Part shown: positions 16,762 to 26,721 of the stretch, piece after piece
Numbering within the stretch: position 1 is the first letter of the stretch
Layout: each line of letters opens with the position of its first letter
Source: Glutamicibacter soli
GTDB taxonomy: Bacteria > Actinomycetota > Actinomycetes > Actinomycetales > Micrococcaceae
Assembly: GCF_003309065.1 (NCBI RefSeq)
Contig: NZ_POAF01000002.1
Span: 496,001-560,000 of the forward strand
Reading direction: 5' to 3'
DNA: 64,000 nt
Program-made: the position numbers and the translations under genes
Notes under the pieces: generated by a model
Seen by the model: the letters and a program-made list of their open reading frames with translations, nothing else
Told to the model about the DNA's origin: nothing
Databases searched by the model: none

Positions 16762-18657
16762 TTAGGTCGTTGCCATTTTCATGACTCGATCTAAGATTTC
16801 TTGTAGCTGTGTTGGAGCTTCTGATGTCATACTTCGAGCGATCGTTCGGTAGATGGAACTATTCTTAGCAATAACTTCTCCAGTACTGGCTTCATGGGCG
16901 TCACATGCATCTTGCCATCCGGCCCACTCGTTCACTAGTAATGATTCAAGGTGGTCTTCGAAAATGGCAACAGTATCACCAACAACTTTGGAGGGCATAT
17001 CCACCTCAGGCAGATTGAAGTACCGCAAGGCTTCTCGATTCATTTTATAGTTGTTATTCACACTATCTCGAACTTTTGAAACCGCAAGGTCCTTCGAATT
17101 GAGTCGAGCTTCGAGGCCTGAATCTGCATCAAAAATCGAGTACGTAGGAATTCCAAGGCATGAAAGTATTGCGTGGGGAAGCGCAAGCCCCGTCTTGCTT
17201 TGAGCTGGTACAACCACGACACCAGAGGTTTCTAACTTCCCGATAGATTCGCGATCGGCAAGCCCTTCAAGTACGGCGCGTTCTGTAGTTCCTTCAACGA
17301 CTAAGGCCACGTTGGCGAAAATTGCTGAAGGTAATTGGCTACTGATCACACTTGCCAGTTGTCGCCTGGTCTGCTCATTCTTTGCCGGATTACCGATACG
17401 AACTTCGACATCGGCCACCGTGCATGAATGAACGGTAACGTTACGTTCCCCTCCCGTGGCACGCACCAAACGACGAACTTCATGGAAGTTCGCGCCATCA
17501 ATAAAATAAGGACTATGCGTCGCGTAAGCAACCTGAATATTCTTACCAGTGTCTTCAGCAAGATCGCGAAGTACCTTGGCGAAGGCCTGAGCCTGAATCG
17601 GATGTTGAAAAAGTTCAGGTTCTTCAATAGCTAAGAAAATGACACCCTTCTCAGAAGCTGCCCCTTCAGTCGCCAACATTTGAAGTGCCGAAATGAGAAT
17701 TGTCCTTTGAAACCCGTGGCCCTGACGATCAATAGTGGTTTCAATATCCCCATCTTGGATACTCACGCCAAAGGCGGTCTTTGCAGCCTTGAGTTCAACC
17801 TCCGATGGCGACACTTTGATCATCCGACCTGGACTATAGCTTCCTACAACCTCGTTGAGTCGGCGCGATACGTCTTCCAGTGGGTCTTTGAAGTGCTTTT
17901 CATATATTGATTGTTGGGTCTTGCGGCTAACTTCGATAAAGTTAGCGATTTCTTCATCTGCCGCCGTCCTGTCAATCGTTCGCTCGAGAATTCGGCCAAT
18001 GATACTTGTCTTAGCATCAGACGATTCTTCCGTCGCGCGAAGATCTGCTGTGATCAGTACATAGTCGAAAAGACCGCTCATCTTACTGGCGCTATTGAAC
18101 CCGAAAAAATCAGTTTGAAGCGTCTCGGGCGCATCTTCGAGTAAATCAGGATTTTCAGATTCGAACTGGCGAAGGTTAGCGTCAACGGCAGCGGTGCTGC
18201 CTACAGAAGAGAGACCAATCTCAGGATTTGCAGCTCTAAGAGTGTTATAAAGTGCCCGTTTCTCCGTTGCGCTGGAAGCATTGCGTATTTCGTTGAATGC
18301 GGGATACGACTTTGCGTTTGCTGATAGGTTCTCGCGGCCGTCGACAGAACGAGTCTTCCACGCAACGAATGTGGTTGCACCTTCAGGCACGTAAGATCCA
18401 AGCTCGGTTTTATCTTCGTCAGATAGTCCTGAGAATTGTACCTCTACACGAATTGGCTCGTTTGCGCATCCATTAGTAACGTCGTCATCTTCAAGCAGGG
18501 GGGTCTTTCCGATGGGCGCGAAAAACCAGTCCAGCGCCCGGAGCACGCTTGACTTACCCACGCCATTCGGTCCTACAAATGAAGTAATTGAGTTAAAATC
18601 AATTACTACATTCTTTAGGGAACGAAAATTATTAATCTTTACTTTAGAAATTCTCAA
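16762..18657 (-). CDS. OLD-family ATP-dependent endonuclease (AAA15 ATPase + TOPRIM)
   Basis: 631 residues starting at TTG 18657, with GAGG 6 bases upstream. The N-terminal ABC-type ATPase has Walker A GPNGVGKSS (K35), a signature region near residue 320 (GHGFQRTILISALQML) and Walker B FLAIEEPELF near 340-350. A C-terminal TOPRIM nuclease domain follows, with the acidic residues VVEGTTERAV (about 450) and FDADSG (about 508). OLD proteins act against phages, in class 2 together with a UvrD-like helicase (GajB). No helicase partner is adjacent, so this looks like a stand-alone class 1 protein. The gene is AT-richer than the flanking chromosome, a sign of transfer. Confidence 0.9.
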   Translation of the reverse strand: MRISKVKINNFRSLKNVVIDFNSITSFVGPNGVGKSSVLRALDWFFAPIGKTPLLEDDDVTNGCANEPIRVEVQFSGLSDEDKTELGSYVPEGATTFVAWKTRSVDGRENLSANAKSYPAFNEIRNASSATEKRALYNTLRAANPEIGLSSVGSTAAVDANLRQFESENPDLLEDAPETLQTDFFGFNSASKMSGLFDYVLITADLRATEESSDAKTSIIGRILERTIDRTAADEEIANFIEVSRKTQQSIYEKHFKDPLEDVSRRLNEVVGSYSPGRMIKVSPSEVELKAAKTAFGVSIQDGDIETTIDRQGHGFQRTILISALQMLATEGAASEKGVIFLAIEEPELFQHPIQAQAFAKVLRDLAEDTGKNIQVAYATHSPYFIDGANFHEVRRLVRATGGERNVTVHSCTVADVEVRIGNPAKNEQTRRQLASVISSQLPSAIFANVALVVEGTTERAVLEGLADRESIGKLETSGVVVVPAQSKTGLALPHAILSCLGIPTYSIFDADSGLEARLNSKDLAVSKVRDSVNNNYKMNREALRYFNLPEVDMPSKVVGDTVAIFEDHLESLLVNEWAGWQDACDAHEASTGEVIAKNSSIYRTIARSMTSEAPTQLQEILDRVMKMATT

Positions 18658-19009
18658 GAAAACCTCGCATGAGTTAGGAGCCTTTTTTCAACATAATAGC
18701 AGAGCTCAAAACTTGTTAAGTGATCTTCGAAAATTTATTCTTCCAATTTTACGTCAAACCAAGCGGGGTGGTCTCCATTTCCGCTAACTGATAGTTTGGA
18801 TAAACAGAAAAATAGGCGCAAAACGCCTTGCGGAACTTGGATCACTTAACAGGCGAAACGCCAAACATGTTAATTCTCCGAGAGTGATGAAACCATATCA
18901 CGTCAAAAAGTAGATGTCATCAAATAACTTGAGTGCGCTAAATACGGTTAGTGGGTACCGCAAATCCGGTCAGTCGATATGTCCTCCAGTAAATAGCAGA
19001 TGCCAGAAT
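18658..19009. other. AT-rich spacer, no gene seen
   Basis: Holds the upstream region of the OLD gene and about 250 bases with no convincing frame or structured element. Confidence 0.5.
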
Positions 19010-19140
19010 CCTTCGCACGCCACGTTGATATGGACAGGACCTACGTCATCGGCGTCGAGCGCGGGGCACAGACCCCAACCCTTGACGTCATCGTCAACTA
19101 ATGCATGGACTGGGCATCGAGCTGGCCGAGCTGCTGTCCA
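19010..19140 (+). pseudogene. fragment of an XRE-family HTH regulator
   Basis: The plus strand reads DMDRTYVIGVERGAQTPTLD then VIVN and a stop; in the next frame it continues as GLGIELAELLS. This is the second half of a Cro/C1-type helix-turn-helix domain (HRTYISGxERGxxNPTLD is the usual form). There is no N-terminal part. It could be the controller of a lost restriction or toxin-antitoxin gene. Confidence 0.65.
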
Positions 19141-19352
19141 CGCTCGATCGATCATGTTGAAAAGAACTTCGCTAGATCCATATCGACGCCTCACTGGGCC
19201 AGTACGGACTATGCGGATAGAACGAGAGAGTTCACAGCTTGAAAGCTGGGGGAGGGCCCAGCTCGATTCTGGGACGTCTTAGAGGTTGCGGTCGTGCTGC
19301 TGCTTCTCAGCGTCGTTCCGGAAATTTTCAAGTCAAGTGAGACCATTGGGTG

Positions 19353-20411
19353 CTAAGCAGCGAGCATCTCTTCACCTTCCTCCTGCGTCACCGGTTCGTT
19401 GATCCACGCGGCCTCAGGCATCTGTAATTTCTTCGGCAGCCTGCGCTGCCCGAACCTTTCGGGATGCGCGTCCCACGCCTTCTGCAACGCCATCAGCCGC
19501 TGGTCCTCAACATGCCCAGTCATCCCGAAATGCACGTCCGCAGGCGTATGGAACCCGATCCCCGAATGCCGGTGATGACCGTTGTACGCCTTCACGAACC
19601 GGTCCATGAATTCCCGGGCATCGGCCAGCGAACCGAACCGCTCGGGGAACACCGGAAGATACTTCAAGGTCTTGAACCAGCTCTCCGAATACGGATTGTC
19701 GTTGCTGACCTTCGGCCGCGAATGCGATTTGAGCACGTCCAGATCCGCCAGCAACGCCGCCACCGGCTTCGAGGTCATCGACGTGCCACGGTCAGCATGG
19801 ACCACCTTGGGGATCTGGTCGGTGGCGAATACCTGCGCGATGAACTCACGCGCCAATTCCCCGGATTCACGGGCATGGACCTAGCAACCGACGATGTAGC
19901 GCGAATAGATATCGATCATCACGTACGCGTCAAAGTAGGTCCCCTTGGCCGGCCCAGCGAGTTTCGTGATGTCCCAGGTAAACACCTCTCCAGGCTGGTA
20001 CGCCACCAGTTCCGGGACCTTTCGGGCTGGATGCCGGGCCTGCCGGCGGCGTTCGGCCACCTGCTTCTCACGACGCAACAGCCGATACATGGCCGAGCCC
20101 GAGCCTAAATACGTTCCTTCAGACAGCAAGGTGGCGTAGATCTGCTCGGGTGCCTGGTCGATGAACCGCTCGCTGTTCAGCGTCTCCAAGATCAGGGCTT
20201 CCTCCTGCGCGGTGAGCTTGTTCGCCGGTGCCGGACGCGGCGCCGTGGACGCTGATTTCGGGGCCCGCGCGGCACGCTGGTGGCGGTGCATGGTCGCCCG
20301 GCTGACCTCGGACAGGGCGCTGGCCTGCCGGGTGGGTACCCCGCCGCCGAGCAGCTGCTGGTAGGTGTCGGTGAGCAGGCTGCGTACTTCTACTTGGAAT
20401 CCGCACTCTTT
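19353..20411 (-). pseudogene. IS3-family orfB (DDE integrase) with internal stop
   Basis: The DDE catalytic core is intact in sequence: TWDITKLAG, VHADRGTSMTS and NDNPYSESW. Translation runs to VGC, hits TAG at 19881-19883, then continues in the same frame (VHARESGELAREF). The usual residues here would be GWKVHAR, so the stop replaced sense codons. Upstream, the frame is open back to the orfA stop (ECGFQVEVRSLLTDTYQQ). Confidence 0.85.
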
Positions 20412-20783
20412 TCAGAATTGTTCCAAGAGCGCGTGTGCTTTTCCCATGATTTCCAGGGCGTTCTGCGTGGTGGCCAGCTTCTGTTCGCTGGCTGCGAGAT
20501 GCTTTTTCAGTCGGACGATTTCCGCTTGTTCCTTGCTCAGCCTGCCCGTCCTGGTCCCGGTGCTGCCGCTGGTGCTGGCGGGGTTGTTCCCGTCGAGGAT
20601 TCCCGAGTCGCGCAGCCTGCGCCACTCCACGAACTGCGAGGAATGCAACCCGTTGGCGCGCAGGTAGCCGCGGCCTTCGCCGGTTTGGATGGCTTGTTCG
20701 TAAGCGTGCAGGTAGGCGAGCTTCTGGGCCGGGGTGTTGGTGCGACGCTGCGGCTGGTCCGGGCGGGGCTGGGTGGAATCCAT
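20412..20783 (-). pseudogene. IS3-family orfA (HTH/leucine-zipper protein), 3' end altered
   Basis: Start chosen at ATG 20783 (MDSTQPRP), preceded by GGAG. It has the usual helix-turn-helix (LRANGLHSSQFVEWRRLRD) and zipper (SKEQAEIVRLKKHLAASEQK). It ends at TGA 20412-20414 after LEQF. In the neighbouring frame the bases directly beyond read SEKSADSK-stop, the normal end of such proteins, so about 2 bases appear lost near 20414. GAAAAGAG here is the likely -1 slippery site. As it stands, orfA and orfB share a frame separated by the stop. Confidence 0.7.
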
Positions 20784-20970
20784 GGTCCCATTCTCCGGCA
20801 TGGTCCCGGTGGCTGGGTGGATGGAGGCGATGCTCATGGTGGAGGTTGGTCCTGTTCTCGCCCTGTCTGGGGAGGGTGGTTTGCTATGAATCGGTGGTCT
20901 CACTCAACCCTGACAGACAGGGGCCTGACCGTCTCTTGGAAAAGTAACCACCGGTGTCCCTAAGCGTCCG

Positions 20971-22490
20971 AGCCTGTCAGGTTGATTGTGTAAGACCCCT
21001 AGTCAATTGATAAAAAGAGACTAGGAAAAACACGATATGACCATCCAGAAAGACCAGACCGAACAGAGCATGGAAAACGCCTCAGACATCGCCGAGAAAA
21101 TCGCAGCCCTCGGCTCCATGGACGCCGTCAAGGAATCCGGGGCGTTCGACGAACTCATGGGATTCATCGACCGCGGAGAAATCCAGCTCGACGGCAAAGA
21201 CGGAGAACATCGCAGCAGATCATCCCTGCCGGCCTGGAGCGCGGCCTGAAATCCGAGCTGAGCAGCCATCTGGGCTATGAAAAGGGCGAAAGCCACGGCC
21301 AGTTCCTGCCCAACTCCCGCAACGGCTCCTACCCGAAGACCGTGTCCACGATCGCCGGAGATATCGACCTGCAGATTCCCCGGGACCGGGCCGGAACCTT
21401 CGCCCCCACGCTGGTGCCCAAGGGCTCGCGCCGCACCGGCGGGCTGGATGAAATGATCATCTCCCTCTACGCCGGCGGCATGACCGTCCGGGATATCGCC
21501 TACCACCTGGAAACCACCGTCGGCACCCAGCTCTCCCACGACACGATCTCCAAGATCACCGACGAAGTGCTCGACGAGGCCGCGGCCTGGCAGGAACGCC
21601 CGTTGGAGGAGTTCTACCCGATCCTCTACTTGGATGCGCTGGTGGTCAAGGTCCGCGACGGCCACCAGGTGCTCAACAAGGCCGCGCATATGGCCATCGG
21701 CGTGACCGTGGAAGGCGTCAAGCATGTGCTGGGCCTGTGGGTCACGGAGAACGAGGGTGCGAAATACGCAGGCGCTGTGTCTGCGCCCAACTGGCCAACC
21801 GCGGCGTCAAAGACGTCCTGATTGCCTGCTGCGACGGGCTCACTGGCTTCCCGGAGGCGATTGAGGCGACGTGGTCGCGGGCGACCGTGCAGACCTGCGT
21901 GGTGCACCTGATCCGGGCGGCGAACCGGTTCGTGTCCTACGGTGACCGCAAAGCGGTCAGCGCGCAGTTAAAGAGCATCTACACGGCGCCGAGCATCGAA
22001 TCCGCAGCCAAGGCCCTGGATGATTTCGAAGCGTCCGAGTTGGGGCGGAAGTATCCGTCGGCGGTGGCGACGTGGCGCAACGCGTGGGAACGATTCACCC
22101 CGTTCTTGGAGTTCGACCCGGAGCTACGCAAGGTCATTTACACGACCAACGCGATTGAGTCGATGAACTACCAGTTGCGCAAGGTCACCAAGTCCCGGGG
22201 CCATTTCCCCTCCGACGCGGCGGCGGTGAAGATGCTGTGGCTGGCGATCTGCAATATCGAGGACAAGCGCGCCCGGGAGCGGTTCAAGGACGCGCAGAAG
22301 AAGGGCCGGACCCCGAGGGCCGGCGCCGGATCGCATCTGGTGGAAGGGGCCGGGACCAACGGCTGAAAGCAGGCGTTGCAGCAGTTGGCCATGGCGTACC
22401 CGGAGCGAATTGAACCGTATTTGAAGTAATTGTTAAGAGCCCTGAATAACGGAGGTGACTAGGGGCTTACACAAACTTCCTGACAGGCTC
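20971..22490 (+). mobile_element. IS256-family insertion sequence, inactivated
   Basis: Terminal inverted repeats GAGCCTGTCAGG at 20971 and CCTGACAGGCTC ending at 22490 extend inward with matching TGTGTAAG and CCCCTAGTCA blocks. The flanking 8-mers AAGCGTCC (20963-20970) and AAGCATCC (22491-22498) differ at one base and look like an aged target duplication, the size expected for IS256. One mutase-family transposase gene lies inside. Confidence 0.88.
21037..22428 (+). pseudogene. IS256-family transposase, multiple frameshifts
   Basis: Starts MTIQKDQTEQSMEN. It shifts frame near 21205 into IIPAGLERGLKSELSSHLGY, shifts again near 21765 (TENEGAKYA | LANRGVKDVLIACCDG), and meets a TGA at 22364-22366 where a TGG is expected, before the true end QLAMAYPERIEPYLK at 22426. 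The catalytic triad is readable in pieces: LDALVVKVRD, CCDGLTGFPEA and TTNAIESMNY. Confidence 0.9.
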
Positions 22491-22766
22491 AAGCATCCGC
22501 GCGTCAGTGTCAGGATGTCTACACTTTCCTCTTTAGCCACCCCGGAGCGCCCGGACGAAAACCGAATCGTCGCCGCGTTCGGGGGCGTGAACAGTTGCAA
22601 GACACTCCTCATGACTTTCTCCGCATGGACATAGCACGAGAGTATAGACCGGTTGCCCATGCCGCCAGCCAAGTAGTCGGTAAAAAGAGTGCCTAACTAT
22701 CAATCGTATGTAAACATCCTGATACATTGGAGAATAGTTTAACTTGCACCTAATTCACGAGGATCA

Positions 22767-23426
22767 ATGACAGCACTGACACCAGATGAGCAACTCATCA
22801 AGTCGCGCCATCGAGTGAGAACACACGGTGAGGTCTTCACCCCAAGGTCGATGGTCAAACAGATGCTTGACCTCGTAAAGACAGAGTTGGAAACTGGCCC
22901 CAACTTCGTAGACAAGACCTTCTTTGAGCCTGCCGCCGGTGATGGAAACTTCCTGGTTGCCATCCTCTGGCGGAAGCTCCACGCCATCGAAAAGCGCTAC
23001 CAGCCAGCCTTCTGGCAGACCGAAACGTTATTCGCGCTGGCTTCGATCTACGGCATCGAGCTTTTGAAAGACAATCACCAGGCAGCGCAAGACTCACTTC
23101 TAGACATTTTCGTTGAGTTCCACGAACGCGCTGGAAACTCCTGTGGTCCGCGCACGAACCTCTACCGTTCTGCAACCATGCTGATCGAGTGCAACATCCT
23201 CCAAGGCAACACCCTCACAGGACTCGACGCTGCTGGAGACGAGATTCAATTTTCGTGGTGGCACCGCGTGCTCAACGAACCGGGTATGGTCCACCGAGAA
23301 CCGTTCTCTCTTTCATCTTTGCGAAACTCATCTACTGGCAAAGGAATGTTCGATTTCGCGCTCTACGAATCTTACGAGGTCTGCCGCGTCGAGCATGTCT
23401 ACAAAGAAGTGAAGGCTAATGTCTAA
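22767..23426 (+). CDS. N6-adenine DNA methyltransferase-like subunit (motif X-I part)
   Basis: 219 residues, short for a DNA methyltransferase. It has motif X (EVFTPRSMVKQMLDLV, about 20-36), the SAM-binding motif I (FFEPAAGDGNFLVAIL, about 51-66) and ECNILQGNTLTGLD around 141-154. No catalytic NPPY/DPPY follows; the C-terminus is short. AGGA lies 5 bases before the ATG. Its stop overlaps the helicase gene start by 8 bases. It may supply SAM binding to a split methyltransferase whose NPPY part is the gene at 26718. Confidence 0.72.
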   Translation: MTALTPDEQLIKSRHRVRTHGEVFTPRSMVKQMLDLVKTELETGPNFVDKTFFEPAAGDGNFLVAILWRKLHAIEKRYQPAFWQTETLFALASIYGIELLKDNHQAAQDSLLDIFVEFHERAGNSCGPRTNLYRSATMLIECNILQGNTLTGLDAAGDEIQFSWWHRVLNEPGMVHREPFSLSSLRNSSTGKGMFDFALYESYEVCRVEHVYKEVKANV

Positions 23427-26400
23427 CCCGAAGATCAGCACTTTCCACGAGGTCACACCGTACGTCTACTCGTGGACGACACCAGATATTCCGAAGTATG
23501 CCGGCTGGGAGAAGATCGGATACACCGAACAATCCGGTGGCCCGGACGCCCGTATCGCTCAGCAGGCTTCCCAACTGTCGGTCCGCAAAGAAAAGTTGTG
23601 GGCGCTGCGGGCGTTCTTCCAGACTGAACGCGGCGGCCGCTTCACCGATAAGGACTTCCATGCCTACTTGAAGCAGCAGGGCATTGAGCGGGAATACAAC
23701 CCCGATGCCAAGCCAAAGCGCACCGAGTGGCATCACTTCGCCTACGCTCCGCGAACCTCCAAGGAATACTTCCTTCAGTTCGCCAGCCAGGATGAAGTCG
23801 ATATGCAGCGCGCGGGCACTGAGGACTACGCACTACGCCCCGAACAGGATGCTGCTGTTAAGCAGGCTCTGGAGGCGTTCACCTCTGGGCATGACGCGGT
23901 GCTGTGGAATGCCAAGCCGCGTTTCGGCAAGACGATAACGACCTATGATCTAATACGCAAGCTCGAAGCACGCAAGATCCTGATCGTAACCAACCGGCCT
24001 GCCATTGCCAACTCATGGTTCGATGATTTCACCCGCTTCATCGGACACCAGACTTCATATGTTTTTGTTTCCGAATCAGCATCGCTGGCGGGCCGCGAGA
24101 CGATGACCCGCGAGGAATGGCGAAAGTACTCAGTCCAGAATCAGGACGAGGACCCGCGCATCGTGGAGTTCCTGTCGCTGCAGGATCTCAAAGGTTCCCA
24201 GTACTTCGGGGGCCACCACAAGAAGTTGAAGCACATCGCCGAATTCGAGTGGGACCTGCTGGTGATCGACGAAGCCCACGAGGGTGTCGACACCACGAAA
24301 ACCGACATCGCGTTCGACAACATCAACCGCACCCAGACACTGCATCTGTCCGGCACACCGTTCAAGGCCCTGGCTTCTGGCAAGTTCAACCAGGAACAGA
24401 TCTTCAACTGGACCTACGAGGACGAGCAGACCGCTCGCGAAGAGTGGTCGGATGAGTCGCGGGACAATCCTTACGCATCTCTGCCGATGCTGAACATGTA
24501 CACGTACCAGATTTCGCGGATGATCACCGACCGTCTGGCTCAGGGTGTGGCGCTCTCTGAGGACGAAGCCAACATTGACTATGCCTTCGACCTCAATGAG
24601 TTCTTCACGACCAAGGACAACGGCGTTTTTGAGCACCGCGAGGACATCCTCAAGTTCCTAGATTGCCTGACACAGAATGAGAAGTACCCGTTCTCCACGC
24701 CTGAACTACGCGAAGAAATCAGGCACTCTTTCTGGCTGCTGGACCGTGTCGCTTCGGCCAAGGCGCTCGAAAAGCTGCTGAAGCAACACGAGGTGTTCAA
24801 GGACTACACGATCATTCTCGCCGCTGGCGACGGCAAAAGCCATGACAGCATGGACGTGGCTGCTTCCGAGAAGTCGTTGGACCGAGTGCGCACGGCAATT
24901 GCTGAGGCTGAGAAGAACGGCGGCAAGACCATCACGCTGTCGGTCGGTCAGCTGACCACCGGTGTCACCGTGCCAGAGTGGACTGCCGTACTGATGCTGT
25001 CGAATCTGTCCTCGCCAGCTCTGTACATGCAGGCAGCGTTCCGCGCCCAGAACCCTCACACTTTCATGCGGGGCGAGCACGTGCTGCAGAAGAAGAACGC
25101 CTACATCTTCGACTTCGCGCCAGAACGCACCCTCAGTATCTTCGATGACTTCGCCAATAACCTACGCTCCAACCCATCGGGCAACCATCTGGTACGCCAG
25201 GACAACATCCGCCGCTTGCTGAACTTCTTCCCAGTCATCGGTGAGGACTCTGAGGGCAAAATGGTGGAGCTTGACGCCGCCCAGGTGCTCACGATTCCGC
25301 GGGTGTTCAAGGCCAAAGAAGTCGTGCGACGTGGGTTCCTCTCCAACCTGCTGTTCGATAATGTGGCCGGCATCTTCCGTTACTCGGAACATGTGAAAAA
25401 GATTCTTGAGAAGCTTCCCGAAGCCAAGGAAGGAAAGCTCAAGAGCGGCACTAAGATCTCCCTTGACGAGCCAGTTCCAGTGACCGACTTTGAAGGCAAT
25501 GTCCAGATTGATGTTGAGACCGTCATCAATCCTAAGATTGCTGAGCTCGGCGCTCCTGTCTGGAGCAAGGAAGAAGTTCCTGCCTTCAACCCAGGAAAGC
25601 CGGCCACAAAGTTGGCCAAAGAACTGGCCGGCTTCGTCACTGAGAAGACTCGTGAGACTCGCGAGAAACTTAAGGAAGAATACGGTCTGACCAGTGCCCA
25701 GGTCGACCGCGACATCAAGCGCACTGAAGCTGAGGTGGAGGCTGCTGTTGAGCGTGCCATTGTCGAAAGAAACATTGCTGAGAAGCACCTCGAAGACGAG
25801 CGGGAGAAAGCCACCACGGACGAAGAAGTGGCAACTGTCAAGGAAAAGAAGGTCGAAAATGATTCTGTGTTTGAGGCAGAACTCATGGCCATTCTGAAAA
25901 AATCTTCCGAGGAAGTAGCAACGGAAACCGTCACTCGTGAAGAGACCAAGAAGGAACAGAACCGGGCCAACGCCACGATGGACGATGCTCGTTCCCACCT
26001 GCGCGGTTTTGCACGCACCATCCCTCTGTTCTTGATGGCATATGGGCACGAGGACATGCGCCTAGCAAACTTCGATGTCCACACCCCAGATGATATCTTC
26101 CAGGAGATCACCGGTATCAGCGAATCCGAGTTCCGCATCCTCCGCGACGGCCAGGAAGTAGTCGAGGAAGACGGGCAGGTAGTCCAGATCCCTGGGTTCT
26201 TCGATGAGGCTGTATTCGATCAGTCAATCCAGGAGTTCCTTGCAAAGAAGGCCGAACTCGCTGATTACTTTGACGACTCGCTAACCGAGAACATCTTTGC
26301 CTACATTCCACGGCAGAAGTCGTCGCTGGTCTTCACCCCTCAACCTGTGGTGAACCAGATGGTTGACCTGCTTGAGAAGGAGAATCCTGAAATCTTCGAG

Positions 26401-26721
26401 GACCCAACGAAGACCTTTGCGGACCTCTTCTCCACAGCAGGACTGTTCCTGATGGAACTGGTGCGTCGCCTCGACACCGGGTTGGCAGTCAAGATCCCCG
26501 ACCAGCAGCAACGACTCAGGCACATTCTCACCAAGCAGCTGTTCGAGATGAGCCATAACCAGATCCTCCATGACATCACCGTTGAAGCTGTCTCTGGCGG
26601 CATTGGAAAACGAAAACAGTGGATGGAGGACTCTGGGCACTACCAAGTCGGCAACCTAGCAACAATGACCTCAGACGAACGCAAGACCCTTGTCAACGAC
26701 ATGCTTCAGGAAGGCAAATGA
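23419..26721 (+). CDS. large restriction protein: GIY-YIG/T5orf172-like domain, SF2 helicase, methyltransferase N-part
   Basis: 1100 residues. Residues 13-90 (YVYSWTTPDIPKYAGWEKIG, then DARIAQQA) resemble a T5orf172-type GIY-YIG nuclease domain. A superfamily 2 helicase core follows: Walker A NAKPRFGKT (164-172), DEAH 284-287, SGTP 311-314 and a C-terminal RecA-like part around 470-560. A long charged coiled-coil (about 730-850) leads to a C-terminal methyltransferase start, FTPQPVVNQMVDLLEKENPE (about 972) and DLFSTAGLFLMELVRRL, where motif I is degenerate. It probably translocates and cuts unmodified DNA. It is coupled by overlaps to the genes on both sides. Confidence 0.78.
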   Translation: MSNPKISTFHEVTPYVYSWTTPDIPKYAGWEKIGYTEQSGGPDARIAQQASQLSVRKEKLWALRAFFQTERGGRFTDKDFHAYLKQQGIEREYNPDAKPKRTEWHHFAYAPRTSKEYFLQFASQDEVDMQRAGTEDYALRPEQDAAVKQALEAFTSGHDAVLWNAKPRFGKTITTYDLIRKLEARKILIVTNRPAIANSWFDDFTRFIGHQTSYVFVSESASLAGRETMTREEWRKYSVQNQDEDPRIVEFLSLQDLKGSQYFGGHHKKLKHIAEFEWDLLVIDEAHEGVDTTKTDIAFDNINRTQTLHLSGTPFKALASGKFNQEQIFNWTYEDEQTAREEWSDESRDNPYASLPMLNMYTYQISRMITDRLAQGVALSEDEANIDYAFDLNEFFTTKDNGVFEHREDILKFLDCLTQNEKYPFSTPELREEIRHSFWLLDRVASAKALEKLLKQHEVFKDYTIILAAGDGKSHDSMDVAASEKSLDRVRTAIAEAEKNGGKTITLSVGQLTTGVTVPEWTAVLMLSNLSSPALYMQAAFRAQNPHTFMRGEHVLQKKNAYIFDFAPERTLSIFDDFANNLRSNPSGNHLVRQDNIRRLLNFFPVIGEDSEGKMVELDAAQVLTIPRVFKAKEVVRRGFLSNLLFDNVAGIFRYSEHVKKILEKLPEAKEGKLKSGTKISLDEPVPVTDFEGNVQIDVETVINPKIAELGAPVWSKEEVPAFNPGKPATKLAKELAGFVTEKTRETREKLKEEYGLTSAQVDRDIKRTEAEVEAAVERAIVERNIAEKHLEDEREKATTDEEVATVKEKKVENDSVFEAELMAILKKSSEEVATETVTREETKKEQNRANATMDDARSHLRGFARTIPLFLMAYGHEDMRLANFDVHTPDDIFQEITGISESEFRILRDGQEVVEEDGQVVQIPGFFDEAVFDQSIQEFLAKKAELADYFDDSLTENIFAYIPRQKSSLVFTPQPVVNQMVDLLEKENPEIFEDPTKTFADLFSTAGLFLMELVRRLDTGLAVKIPDQQQRLRHILTKQLFEMSHNQILHDITVEAVSGGIGKRKQWMEDSGHYQVGNLATMTSDERKTLVNDMLQEGK

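Larger units (their letters stand above)
19331..20910 (-). mobile_element. IS3-family insertion sequence, inactivated
   Basis: Imperfect terminal inverted repeats bracket the transposase genes: AAGTGAGACCATTG near 19335-19348, and on the other strand GAGTGAGACCACCG near 20891-20905. They share the core GTGAGACCA. No clean target duplication was found, so exact ends are uncertain. orfA and orfB are on the minus strand and both are broken. Confidence 0.75.
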
